64,000 nt of DNA from CAIMUS01 sp046347625 (GTDB lineage Bacteria; Pseudomonadota; Gammaproteobacteria; Competibacterales; Competibacteraceae): positions 186,001 through 250,000 of the forward strand of contig JAXMFU010000002.1 of NCBI GenBank assembly GCA_046347625.1, read 5' to 3'. The notes beneath the pieces are model-generated. The model saw only the letters and a program-made list of their open reading frames with translations. It did no database searches and was not told the origin of the DNA. Both the position numbers and the translations under genes were made by a program. Below are positions 26,033 to 33,820 of the stretch, in pieces (the stretch's first letter is position 1; the number at the start of each line of letters is the position of its first letter).

Positions 26033-27037
26033 TTACTCCAGTACACCGCCCGCCATCAGCAAAGCTTCGAGAGTCCGGCCGTTCCCGAAGATATCGCGTC
26101 CGGCCAGCAGTCGGTAGGCGGGCCGCTGCATGACCATAGTTTTGAGGAACTCCAGTTGTGCGGTGGCGTGGAGCTTATCGGTCAGAAGGCCGGCGCTGGC
26201 CGAGAATAGTGCGGACAGACTCTCCATTGGTTCCAGTGGCAGCAGCCGGCTGCGGGCTTGTGCGACGATTTGCGGAAACACCAACGCGCGCAGAGAGCCA
26301 CAGGGGAGGTGACGACCTGGATAGACGGTGTCGAGATCGGTGAACCGCTTCTCGCCGTTAAGGTCGGCTTGTTCTGTCATCGGGTTGGCTGGTTCCGGCA
26401 CCTGGGCGAGCAGGGCGGAATGATAGGCAAAACCTCGGGCCAGTCCCCACAGGCGCGGTCCCTCCTCCGTCGATTCGAGCAGTACCACATCGTCCGCCAG
26501 ATAGTGCCAGCCCTGGTGTACCAGCCCCAGGGCCGCGGTGGATTTGCCGCTGCCCGATTCGCCCGCCAGCACCAGAACCCGGCCGTTACGCGCCACCGCA
26601 CTGGCGTGCAGACTGTAGCGCCGGCATTCCCGCAGCAACCAGACCAGCGTGAGCAGCACCGGCTCCTGTTGCCGCTTGCGCGGCAGCCGCCAGAAGCCGG
26701 GAGTCAGCCACAGGATGCCGTGCCGTGTCTGCAAGTCGAACTCACAGGTGGCCTCGTTCAGGAGCAGAAAACAGCGGTCCACCTGTCGTCGGATTTGCAA
26801 GGAAGCCGATTGATAAACCAGTGGGGCCGTTGCCAAAGTGGGTTCGAGCGGCGGCTGGGTTGCAATATGCAGGGTGATATCCGCTGGGGCTGTTCTTTCC
26901 AGCCGCGTGTAGAAATTGGTTTCGAACCAGCGGGCGAACCGGGCGAGGCTATCGCTCGATTCCCCCGACAGGCGGAGTCCTATGCCGGCGACGCGGTAGG
27001 AGAGCGACGGTTCACAAGAGACATGACTCCTATTCAT
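26033..27037 (-). CDS. HPr kinase/phosphorylase-like ATPase of RiPP type
   Basis: This 334-aa protein has a P-loop GESGSGKST (159-167) preceded by SLHASAVARNGRV, and LADDVVLLE after it, matching the HprK-like proteins found in PqqD and lasso-type RiPP clusters. It lacks the N-terminal domain of true HPr kinase. In lasso-type clusters such kinases can phosphorylate the precursor peptide; its role here is inferred. It is the first gene of the operon with the radical SAM and PqqD genes. Confidence 0.8.
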   Translation of the reverse strand: MNRSHVSCEPSLSYRVAGIGLRLSGESSDSLARFARWFETNFYTRLERTAPADITLHIATQPPLEPTLATAPLVYQSASLQIRRQVDRCFLLLNEATCEFDLQTRHGILWLTPGFWRLPRKRQQEPVLLTLVWLLRECRRYSLHASAVARNGRVLVLAGESGSGKSTAALGLVHQGWHYLADDVVLLESTEEGPRLWGLARGFAYHSALLAQVPEPANPMTEQADLNGEKRFTDLDTVYPGRHLPCGSLRALVFPQIVAQARSRLLPLEPMESLSALFSASAGLLTDKLHATAQLEFLKTMVMQRPAYRLLAGRDIFGNGRTLEALLMAGGVLE

Positions 27038-27081
27038 AGGGTAAATCTCTCTCTGCCGGTCGAAGAAGGCATTACGGCGGG

Positions 27082-27417
27082 TTAAGCGATTCCCAACCAG
27101 ACAGCTAACGCCCGGTTAATGCGTACCAAGATGTCATCGTCCAACCGTCCGATCGACTCACCCACCTTGTCTCGGCGATAGCTCATCACCTTGTCTACCA
27201 TCACCTGAGATACCTTGTGCAAACCATTCGCCATAGACGGCTCGACCGTGATCCGGAATTGCGGGGTGTCTCGGACCTCGCTGGTTAAAGGCAAAATCGT
27301 AATGGTCGGATGGGTTGGATTGAACAGATCCGACTGGATCACCAGCGCCGGCCGCGGTTTGCCGAAATTACCCTGCAGGGCGATGGTCACGATATCACCG
27401 CGTTTCACGCCACCCAT
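27082..27417 (-). CDS. mazF: MazF/PemK-type endoribonuclease toxin
   Basis: This 111-aa protein has the MazF fold signatures: KRGDIVTIALQGNFGKPRPALVIQ, ILPLTSE, and a C-terminal VMVDKVMSYRRDKVGESIGRL. MazF toxins cut mRNA at short sequence sites. It overlaps its antitoxin by 13 bases, antitoxin first. Confidence 0.9.
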   Translation of the reverse strand: MGGVKRGDIVTIALQGNFGKPRPALVIQSDLFNPTHPTITILPLTSEVRDTPQFRITVEPSMANGLHKVSQVMVDKVMSYRRDKVGESIGRLDDDILVRINRALAVWLGIA

Positions 27418-27626
27418 CCGGTGTCATCCTGCAGAGCCTCCAGTTCCTCCATCAAGGCCTGCTCGGCGGGGTCGTTCGCAATCAGCAAGGATTGACGGCG
27501 GCATTCCTCGGCAAATTCGGGAGAGCGGGTATCCGGCACCCACAGTTGAATCGTGCGAAAGCCCATGGCGCGCATCCGCTCCCGATAACGGCGGATATTG
27601 GCTTGAATGTTGTTGGCAGTGGGCAT
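27405..27626 (-). CDS. MazE-type antitoxin (DUF3018-like)
   Basis: This 73-aa protein contains NIRRYRERMRAMGFRTIQLWVPDTRSPEF, split here as NIRRYRERMRAMG and TIQLWVPDTR, the pattern of the DUF3018 antitoxin MazE family. The tail is acidic and helical and ends overlapping mazF. ATG 27626 gives the family start; the frame opens further to 27671. Confidence 0.85.
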   Translation of the reverse strand: MPTANNIQANIRRYRERMRAMGFRTIQLWVPDTRSPEFAEECRRQSLLIANDPAEQALMEELEALQDDTGWVA

Positions 27627-27760
27627 GGTCACTTTACCTATAAAGGAAGCTATAACACTGTAATATAGCATATTGATTGGTTGCCGTATAAGTCATTGGC
27701 CCTGCCACGGCTACTCCTTAAGCCAGGCCAATTCGATCCTGGAAGCACGGGCGGTGTCGA

Positions 27761-27786
27761 TCCCTTCCCCCGCTGGCGGGAAGGGA
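27761..27786 (-). terminator. hairpin after the GH16-repeat protein gene
   Basis: TCCCTTCCC ... GGGAAGGGA forms a 9-bp stem with an 8-base loop, 47 bases beyond the 3' end of the gene at 27833. No T-run is visible, so termination strength is uncertain. Confidence 0.4.
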
Positions 27787-27832
27787 ACTGGTAGGAAAAA
27801 ATCAGGTTGGCGGTTCGACTCGGCAGCGCTCC

Positions 27833-30343
27833 TTACATTCCCCCGACATCTACAAAGAAACTGAATCCCTTCCGTTGCTGCAACCCGATCTGGTAGGTCA
27901 CATCGACACATTCGCCCACCGCCAGGGCGTAATCGCTATAGCCACCGGTCGCCGGGAAATCCAGCACCGAATCTACCCCGCAGGGCGATACCGCACCGGA
28001 TGGCGTGCCCGTCGGCCCATAGTCGCGGTTGAGCAGGCAGTTGTTGTTGGTGAGAGTGATCGTCCGGCTCGCCAGACCGCTTAGGGGATAAGCGCTATGG
28101 TGATCGTTGCAGAAGTGAGCGGTAAAGCTGAACACGCCTGCAGGTCCTTCGGGCACGGGAGTGGGGTTATAACTTTTGCCGCTGAGAACCGGAGGATTAA
28201 AAGCCGCGTTGTAGTTATTTACAGCATAACGCTGGGCGTAGATGCCATAGCCTGAGTCGTCCTGGCCATTGCTTTCCCAGGTGACTACGAAGTCGCCAGC
28301 GCTATCCATCGCCATGGCAGGATATCCTTGGTCACCGAGGGCATAAGTGTTGACCCGAAACTCGGTTCCCTTGGCCGTTCCCACGGGGGTATAACGCTGG
28401 GCGTAGATGCCCTCACCGGATCCGTCCTGCCCATTGCTTGTCCAGGTGACTATGAAGTCCCCATCCGTATCTATCGCCATGGCAGGGTTGATCTGGTCGC
28501 TGGAGATGGTCGTGTTAACCTTAAATTCGGTTCCTTGGGACACAGCCGCGGCGGAATAGCGCTGGGCGTAGATGCCTGCGCCCGAGCCGTCCTGCCCACT
28601 ACTCTGCCAGGTGACGACAAAGGCGCCGCTAGTATTCATGGCTACCGCGGGATTGGTCTGGTCGCCGGAGGTAGTCGTGTTGACCTGAAACTCGGCTCCC
28701 TGTGACACAGCCGCGGCGGAATAGCGCTGGGCGTAGATGCCTGCGCCCGAGCCGTCCTGCCCACTACTCTGCCAGGTGACGACAAAGGCGCCGGTGGCAT
28801 TCATGGCTATGGCGGGATTGGTCTGGTCGCCGGAGGTAGTCGTGTTGACCTGAAACTCGGCTCCCTGGGGCACGCCTGCGGCGGTATAGCGCTGGGCGTA
28901 GATGCCCCCGCCCGAGCCGTCCTGCCCACTACTCTGCCAGGTGACGACAAAGGCGCCGGTGGCATCCATAGCTATGGCGGGATTGGTCTGGTCGTCGGAG
29001 GTGGTCGTGTTGACCTTGAACTCGGCCCCCTGGGGCACAGCCGCGGCGGTATAGCGTTGGGCGTAGATGCCTGCGCCCGAGCCGTCCTGCCCACTACTCT
29101 GCCAGGTGACGACAAAGTCGCCGGCAGCACCCATGGCCACGGCAGGATTGGTCTGGTCGCCGGGGGTATAGTTATTAGCCCGAAACTCAGGTCCATCTGG
29201 ACGAGGAGGGTCGGCGTCTAATCTGTCTTGAAAGGCCGCAATGATCATTTCTGCTTCCTTTCCGTCGGAGGGAGGTTTTCTATATAACCAAAGGTTGAGA
29301 TGAACTAGTTCTCCGTCTTCCGTGGGTATATCCTCTCCTGTGTAATTCAATTGGTGTATGATTTGCGCTGGCGATGGATCTGGATCATGTCCCTGAGCAC
29401 TTTGGAAGAATACCGAGCCTGGTTGCCAATTGATAATGTGGGTGGAGAGTGTACCCTCCAAGGGAGGTATATAGAACCGTTCGCGATGGTTCGGCTTGTC
29501 ATAAGGTTGCACCACAAACTGGGCATTGCAGAGAGGAATATGGCAGGCGGTATTATCATCACCCCATCTGGAAAATTCTATATCCAGTTCGTGAGTGAGA
29601 TCATTAAACAAGAATGGGCTTCCTACCACATTCTTGTCTAGCGTATCCACAGGACTCGCCAAATAGAAGATATATTTGCGATAGCCGAGAGATCGCATTA
29701 AGTAGACTTCAGCACTATACCATGTGTTATTACGATGAGTGATTTTTAAATGTAGGTAGCCCTGTGAGTCTACCCACACATTATCAGGACTTGCTGAAAA
29801 ATTATTTGGCCCTGGTCCCAGATTGTCGCCTGCCTTGATTGCCCACTCATAGTTGGAAAACCGCAGTTTAGGATAAGCATCGATGGCTACAACGTTTTTA
29901 CAATCTACACCCAATGGAAATGGCTTATAGATTTGTTGTTGCTGAAGCACATTATAGCCTTTGCGAACTACGAAAGCCGAAATCTGTTGCCAAGCTCGAA
30001 TCCAAGTCTGATAGGTGCCATCAGGGTTAACTGGTATATATGCCCGGGAATCCGCAAAAGGTTGAATATACCAATTATTTGTCTGCACAAATACGACCAC
30101 CCAGACTTGAGCAGGGTTTATCCCGATTACCTTCCCCGAAACAATATCAGGGTTCCCTTTGGTTACATTGATGGTGATGTTGACTCCACAATCGAAATTC
30201 GAGGCGTTGGCTACAAAATCTCCTGAACAGTATAAAAGTAAGACACTGAATACGAAAATTAATGTCTTGCGTAAGCTCCAACGGTTTTGCAAAATTCTGC
30301 TCTCCGTGAGAAAATTCAGACATAGAATTTGCTGTGTAGTCAT
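27833..30343 (-). CDS. secreted GH16-like domain protein with six propeller-type repeats
   Basis: This 836-aa protein has a signal peptide (LRKTLIFVFSVLLLYCSGDF, cleavage near 47). A domain at about 155-390 has the GH16-like catalytic triplet HELDIEF (E252, D254, E256) and late beta strands. Six repeats of about 54 residues (about 395-715) follow, with core DFVVTWQSSGQDGSG and IYAQRY. The C-terminal domain of about 120 residues (YSDYALAVGECVDVTYQIGL) is shared with the proteins at 30482 and 33821. GH16 enzymes cut beta-glucans, galactans or similar. The DNA for the first half is AT-rich, that for the repeats GC-rich. Confidence 0.75.
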   Translation of the reverse strand: MTTQQILCLNFLTESRILQNRWSLRKTLIFVFSVLLLYCSGDFVANASNFDCGVNITINVTKGNPDIVSGKVIGINPAQVWVVVFVQTNNWYIQPFADSRAYIPVNPDGTYQTWIRAWQQISAFVVRKGYNVLQQQQIYKPFPLGVDCKNVVAIDAYPKLRFSNYEWAIKAGDNLGPGPNNFSASPDNVWVDSQGYLHLKITHRNNTWYSAEVYLMRSLGYRKYIFYLASPVDTLDKNVVGSPFLFNDLTHELDIEFSRWGDDNTACHIPLCNAQFVVQPYDKPNHRERFYIPPLEGTLSTHIINWQPGSVFFQSAQGHDPDPSPAQIIHQLNYTGEDIPTEDGELVHLNLWLYRKPPSDGKEAEMIIAAFQDRLDADPPRPDGPEFRANNYTPGDQTNPAVAMGAAGDFVVTWQSSGQDGSGAGIYAQRYTAAAVPQGAEFKVNTTTSDDQTNPAIAMDATGAFVVTWQSSGQDGSGGGIYAQRYTAAGVPQGAEFQVNTTTSGDQTNPAIAMNATGAFVVTWQSSGQDGSGAGIYAQRYSAAAVSQGAEFQVNTTTSGDQTNPAVAMNTSGAFVVTWQSSGQDGSGAGIYAQRYSAAAVSQGTEFKVNTTISSDQINPAMAIDTDGDFIVTWTSNGQDGSGEGIYAQRYTPVGTAKGTEFRVNTYALGDQGYPAMAMDSAGDFVVTWESNGQDDSGYGIYAQRYAVNNYNAAFNPPVLSGKSYNPTPVPEGPAGVFSFTAHFCNDHHSAYPLSGLASRTITLTNNNCLLNRDYGPTGTPSGAVSPCGVDSVLDFPATGGYSDYALAVGECVDVTYQIGLQQRKGFSFFVDVGGM

Positions 30344-30387
30344 AGTCTAGGTACTCCAAGTTAAAGGATCCAACTCTAGATGGTGAA

Positions 30388-30441
30388 CTCCGTAAACGTC
30401 GATTGTCCTTAGCACTCAAGACTGGAACAACGTTTACGGAG
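30388..30441 (-). promoter_or_regulatory. long-loop inverted repeat between two secreted-protein genes
   Basis: CTCCGTAAACGT (30388-30399) and ACGTTTACGGAG (30430-30441) are perfect 12-base inverted arms separated by 30 bases. They lie 45 bases upstream of the GH16-like gene and 41 bases after the next gene's stop. This could be an operator, attenuator or terminator. Confidence 0.45.
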
Positions 30442-30481
30442 GTTTGCCTGGCGCCCTTTGGCTGGAGAAAAATGCCTGTAT

Positions 30482-32167
30482 CTAAATCCCCCCGACATCC
30501 ACAAAGAAGCTGAACCTTTTCCGATTCTGCAGCCCAATCTGGTAATGCACCGTCACGCACTCGCCCACAGCCAGGGCGTAGTCGCTGTAATTACCGATCA
30601 CTGGAAAGTCCAGTGCCGAACCCGCTCCGCAGGGTGGTGCTCCCGGAGTGAGGGGCGGCGTACCCGCCGGTCCATAGAGGCGGTTGATCAGACAGTTGCC
30701 GTTGGTCAGGATAACCGTTTGGCTTACCAGGCCGGTCAGCGGGTAGAGGTAGAGGGGGTTGTCGTTGTGGCAGAAGGTGGCGTCAAAGCTGAATGTCCCC
30801 GCCGGCCCTTCGGGCACAGCGGTACGGTCGGTACGCTGATTGCTGAGAACCGGGGTACTGAAGGCCGTGTTGTACTTATTGGGGGCATAGCGCTGGGCAG
30901 AGGCAACCCAGTTGGTGCCGTCCTGCGTAATTCTCTGCCAGGTGATTACGAAGTCGCCGACCGCATCCATGGCCACGGCAAGATCCAAATAACTTTGGTT
31001 AAGGGTGTTAGTGTTGACCCGGAACTCGGACCCCTGGGGTGCTCCCGCCGCGTTGTAACGCTGGGCGTAGATACTCCAGCCGTTGCCGTCCTCATAGTTG
31101 TGCCAGGTGACTACGAAGTCGCCGGCCGCATCCATGGCTACGGCAGGAAAGACAGGGTGTCCCGTGAGGGGGTACGTGTTGACCAGGAACGCGGACTGGG
31201 GTTCCCCCACTGCATTGTAACGTCGGGCGTAGATGCCTTCCGGCTCACTACTTGCCCACACTTGGTTCTCCCAGGTGACCACGAAGTCACCGGCGGCATC
31301 CATCGCCACGGCAGGACTATAGTTATCCAGGCCCAAGGATTCAGGGCTAACCCGGAACTCGGAGCCCTGGGGCACCCCCGTTTTGTCGTAGCGCTGGGCG
31401 TAGACGACTAAGGCAGTGCCATCCTGCCCCGCGCTCTGCCAAGCGACTACGAAATCGCCAGCGGCATCCATCGCCACGGCAGGGGCAAATTGGCCGTTGG
31501 TAGTGTAGGTGTTGACCTGGAACTCGTCGCCCTGGGGCACCCCCGTTGCATTGTAGCGCTGGGCGTAGACACCAAAGCTGTCGCCGTCCTGCCCATAGCC
31601 GCTCTGCCAGACGACCACGAAGTCGCCAGCGGCATCCATCGCCACGGCAGGGTCAAATTGGTCGTTGGTAGTGTAGGTGTTGACCTGGAACTCGTCGCCC
31701 TGGGGTTCTCCCGCCGCGTTGTAGCGCTGGGCGTAGATGTTCCACTGCGAACCGTCCAGCCCATAGCTCCCCCAGGCGATCACGAAATCGCCGGCGGCAT
31801 CCATGGCTACGGCAGGCTGCCCTTGTGTGCTGGTGATGGTGGTGTTGACCTGGAACTCGGAGCCTTGGGCTACCCCCGCTGCATTATAGCGCTGAGCGAG
31901 GATGCCAAGACTATCGTTATCCACGCCTTGCCAAGTGACCACAAAGTCTCCGTGTGCATCCATGGCCACAGTAGGGGAGGGGTAGTTGCCTCCATTGTAC
32001 GTGCTAGCCTGGAACTCCGGTCCGACCGGGTTGGGCGGTGGTCCGGCTGGAACAACGCCAGTGGCGAATGCCTCTTGAACTGCCGCCCCCTGTAAAGCCG
32101 CCAGGATCGCCAGGGCCAGCGGGGTTTTACGCCAAGGATGATTCTCAATCGAGTGTTGCTTGTTCAT
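30482..32167 (-). CDS. secreted protein with seven propeller-type repeats
   Basis: This 561-aa protein has a long signal peptide (KTPLALAILAALQGAAVQEA, cleavage near 42) and seven repeats of about 54 residues. Each has a core such as PAVAMDAAGDFVVTWQ followed by IYAQRYNAAG and GSEFRVNT. A C-terminal domain of about 120 residues with two Cys pairs is shared with its neighbours. Seven repeats suggest a seven-bladed beta-propeller (inference). The function is unknown; secretion or surface display is likely. GGAGG before ATG 32167 sets the start. Confidence 0.75.
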   Translation of the reverse strand: MNKQHSIENHPWRKTPLALAILAALQGAAVQEAFATGVVPAGPPPNPVGPEFQASTYNGGNYPSPTVAMDAHGDFVVTWQGVDNDSLGILAQRYNAAGVAQGSEFQVNTTITSTQGQPAVAMDAAGDFVIAWGSYGLDGSQWNIYAQRYNAAGEPQGDEFQVNTYTTNDQFDPAVAMDAAGDFVVVWQSGYGQDGDSFGVYAQRYNATGVPQGDEFQVNTYTTNGQFAPAVAMDAAGDFVVAWQSAGQDGTALVVYAQRYDKTGVPQGSEFRVSPESLGLDNYSPAVAMDAAGDFVVTWENQVWASSEPEGIYARRYNAVGEPQSAFLVNTYPLTGHPVFPAVAMDAAGDFVVTWHNYEDGNGWSIYAQRYNAAGAPQGSEFRVNTNTLNQSYLDLAVAMDAVGDFVITWQRITQDGTNWVASAQRYAPNKYNTAFSTPVLSNQRTDRTAVPEGPAGTFSFDATFCHNDNPLYLYPLTGLVSQTVILTNGNCLINRLYGPAGTPPLTPGAPPCGAGSALDFPVIGNYSDYALAVGECVTVHYQIGLQNRKRFSFFVDVGGI

Positions 32168-32283
32168 GATGGTTCCTCCAGTCATACTGTGACTATCTAC
32201 TTCCCTCTGCTTAAAACTTATCGCCTGAAAAATTTATAAGAGCGATTTAAGTCAAGCAGTAGGAATGTATCTCGCTATCCCGC

Positions 32284-33366
32284 TCACTCCAGCGGGAGTT
32301 GTTTATCCGGCCGCAGCCAGTAGGAGAAGTCGGGCGCTGGAAAGCCCTCGCGTACCCCCGGCTGGCCCGGCGCCAGAATGTTGGGCCGCTGCCGTCCGGG
32401 CAGAAAGCGCAGGTCGTAGATTTCTTCCACCCCGGCGGTGAATTCGAACAAGCCGATTTGAATGCCACGTTGCAGATCGACCAGGGCGATCCCACAGCGC
32501 AATTGCTTATAGCGGGTCTGCACCGGCAGACCGCCGAAAATGTGCCGCTCGCGGATTTTGCATAAGCCGACCAGCGCCACGTTCCCCACGACGGTCAGCC
32601 CGCGCACATAACCCGGCAGGGCGCATACCACTTCGGCCTGTCCCCGTTCAGTATCGACCTGGAGCAATTCACCGGTGCCGGAATTGAGTACCCACAATCG
32701 CTCCTGTTGCCAGCGTGGCGAGTGCGGCATCGCCAGCCCACTTAAGATGGTCTCGCCGGTAGGCACGTCGAGCAGTACCCCACCGGTGGCTTTATTCGCC
32801 CGCCAGCCGCCGGGAGTATCGGTCATGCCCAACACCGTGACGGTCTTGGGCTGGCCGTCCAACAGCGCCAGCCCGTTCAAGTGACAGCGGTCTTCGGGGA
32901 CGAAATCGGAGACAAAGGGCGGGCGCCAAACCGGGATAAAGCTGTATTCTTCACTGAGGCGGGCCAGGCAGGAAAAACGGCTGGCGACCAGCCATAGTCC
33001 GTCTGTCCCCAGTGCCAGATCGTGGACATTGAGGTCGCCGGTGAAGTAGAGAACTCTAGGGAGATAGAGGGCGTCGTAGCGATTGGGCTGGTCGGGGAGG
33101 AATTCAGGGGCGAGCAACGGCGCGTCGGCAAACCAGAAAACTTCGTGCTGGGTGGCCAGCACCAGCCGTCCCCCGGCCACATCCAGCCCCATGGCCTTTT
33201 GAAAGGTACGCGGCAATAAGGAGACCTGCCGGCCGTTCCAGCCGATCAGTAACAGCTTGCCGGCCTGATAGGTGGTGCAGGCGACGGAACCCCCCGATCG
33301 CGCCAGCCATTCATTAAATCCGGCATCCGCCTCACAGCGCATCGTGACCGGTTCACCTGCCATCAT
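32284..33366 (-). CDS. TIGR03032 family protein
   Basis: This 360-aa protein starts with FNEWLARSGGSVACTTYQAG and continues with LLIGWNGRQVSLLPRTFQKA and RYDALYLPRVLYFTGDLNVH, the hallmark of the uncharacterised TIGR03032 family. Repeated strand patterns suggest a beta-propeller. No signal peptide is seen. GGGAGG just before the ATG supports the start. It lies downstream of a small peptide gene with the RiPP leader motif and among secreted repeat proteins. Confidence 0.85.
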   Translation of the reverse strand: MMAGEPVTMRCEADAGFNEWLARSGGSVACTTYQAGKLLLIGWNGRQVSLLPRTFQKAMGLDVAGGRLVLATQHEVFWFADAPLLAPEFLPDQPNRYDALYLPRVLYFTGDLNVHDLALGTDGLWLVASRFSCLARLSEEYSFIPVWRPPFVSDFVPEDRCHLNGLALLDGQPKTVTVLGMTDTPGGWRANKATGGVLLDVPTGETILSGLAMPHSPRWQQERLWVLNSGTGELLQVDTERGQAEVVCALPGYVRGLTVVGNVALVGLCKIRERHIFGGLPVQTRYKQLRCGIALVDLQRGIQIGLFEFTAGVEEIYDLRFLPGRQRPNILAPGQPGVREGFPAPDFSYWLRPDKQLPLE

Positions 33367-33394
33367 TCTTTCCTCCCTATTCCTCTGATCCTCA

Positions 33395-33418
33395 CCTTTC
33401 CCCAGGAGCGGGGAAAGG
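33395..33418 (-). terminator. hairpin between the peptide gene and the TIGR03032 gene
   Basis: CCTTTCCCC-AGGAGC-GGGGAAAGG has 9 perfect stem pairs with a 6-base loop. It lies 59 bases after the small peptide gene and just before the TIGR03032 start. It could end or attenuate transcription, raising peptide mRNA over the downstream gene. Confidence 0.45.
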
Positions 33419-33476
33419 GATCAAAGCATTATCGATGACTCAGCTTTCAGGACTCCCGAAGGCTGAAAGATCGGCC

Positions 33477-33680
33477 TTAGCCATCTTCTTCTGGACTGAA
33501 TGGTCCAAAACAGCATTGCGCCGTCACGCGGCTCAGGTCGCCGCGCCTGGTCAGTTTGGGTTCGATAAATTGCAGCTTCGGCTCCATAAAGGAACGCCGC
33601 TGCGGGGTGCCACCCAACTGGCGTTCACCGGCGGAGGACAGGTGATCATGAGGATTAACGGTAGAGGTTTTATCGGACAT
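33477..33680 (-). CDS. putative RiPP precursor peptide (lasso/RRE-type leader)
   Basis: This 67-aa peptide contains FIEPKLTRRGDLSRVT, which fits the (F/Y)xxPxLxxxGxxxxxT leader motif recognised by PqqD-like RRE domains in lasso-type systems. A second partial copy, FMEPKLQ, precedes it. The residues after the motif, AQCCFGPFSPEEDG, would be the core, with two adjacent Cys. ATG 33680 has AAGGG nearby. A PqqD-radical SAM-HprK operon lies about 6.4 kb away on the same strand. I prefer this frame to the opposite-strand frame at 33435-33701. The family call is by motif only. Confidence 0.62.
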   Translation of the reverse strand: MSDKTSTVNPHDHLSSAGERQLGGTPQRRSFMEPKLQFIEPKLTRRGDLSRVTAQCCFGPFSPEEDG

Positions 33681-33820
33681 GGTAGTACCCTTGATGAATA
33701 ATGGTTTATCAAAAACATTAACCCTAATATGGTTCAGTTTATGCTCTTGTCAAGCCACCCTTTGTGAATTTTTGTTAACGCGCCAGGTGCTATCCGCTGT
33801 GGCCGTTCCGTCCCGCATAG

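Noticed and set aside
33435..33701. Plus-strand 88-codon frame opposite the RiPP-like peptide
   Set aside because: No family resemblance or ribosome site; the minus frame has the leader motif.
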